A stretch of 7,642 nucleotides of DNA from Clostridiaceae bacterium (GTDB lineage: Bacteria; Bacillota; Clostridia; DSM-8532): contig JAAYGP010000347.1 in assembly GCA_012727625.1 (NCBI GenBank), positions 1-7,642 on the forward strand, read 5' to 3'. Made by a program: the position numbers and the translations under genes. Below are positions 7,618 to 7,642 of the stretch, one piece after another (position 1 is the stretch's first letter; each line of letters begins with the position of its first letter). Under the pieces are notes generated by a model. That model saw only the letters and a program-made list of their open reading frames with translations. It was not told where the DNA came from and did not search any database.

Positions 7618-7642
7618 TTTTTTACCGTTTGTTGATGAAACA

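Larger units (their letters stand above)
7388..7642. other. oriC: Part of oriC in the dnaA-dnaN intergenic region
   Basis: Located between dnaN and the expected dnaA, this stretch contains a cluster of DnaA boxes (7517-7617), an inverted repeat, and a highly AT-rich block at 7402-7460 with only six G or C bases. That arrangement (boxes, then an unwinding region next to dnaN) is the one known from Bacillus. No reading frame at the right edge looks like the end of dnaA, so the origin continues past the window. A weak dnaN promoter is possible on the minus strand (TTCAAC at 7463-7468, 18 bases, TATTAT at 7439-7444). Confidence 0.8.

Overview
The window is an AT-rich stretch of a low-GC Gram-positive (Bacillota) chromosome next to its replication origin. 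The minus strand carries dnaN, the S4-domain gene yaaA, recF, remB and gyrB in the order known from Bacillus and Clostridia, preceded (at the right edge) by DnaA boxes. dnaA itself should lie just beyond base 7642. Protein style (for example the Gyr[13 protein letters not shown] stretch) and the short RemB suggest a member of the Clostridia; this is inference and I cannot name a genus.

Layout from right to left, the direction of transcription. 7388-7642 is part of the dnaA-dnaN intergenic origin: two identical DnaA boxes 22 bp apart, two further boxes, a hairpin and a very AT-rich stretch. 4912-7387 is a tight dnaN-yaaA-recF cluster (15-nt gap, then an overlap). 4261-4911 is a 651-bp gap with a weak terminator-like hairpin behind recF, a palindromic repeat element and a good promoter just before remB. 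2035-4260 is remB-gyrB, closed by a strong bidirectional terminator at about 1977-2035. 12-2034 has no intact gene: it holds a decayed HAD phosphatase (phosphoglycolate phosphatase-like, one frameshift plus two stop codons), two tandem copies of the same palindromic repeat and two parS sites. At the left edge a further minus-strand gene appears to begin at base 11.

The genes together form the replication and topology core: sliding clamp, RecF gap repair and recombination mediator, gyrase B subunit, and the ParB-loading sites for origin segregation. The less expected content lies between genes. Three copies of a roughly 250-290 bp imperfect palindrome with no coding capacity each have a TATTGYRCAATA-like motif near both ends. 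One copy is flanked by a near-perfect 8-bp repeat and sits in the gap that separates recF from remB-gyrB. I see no phage, CRISPR, transposase, tRNA or rRNA.
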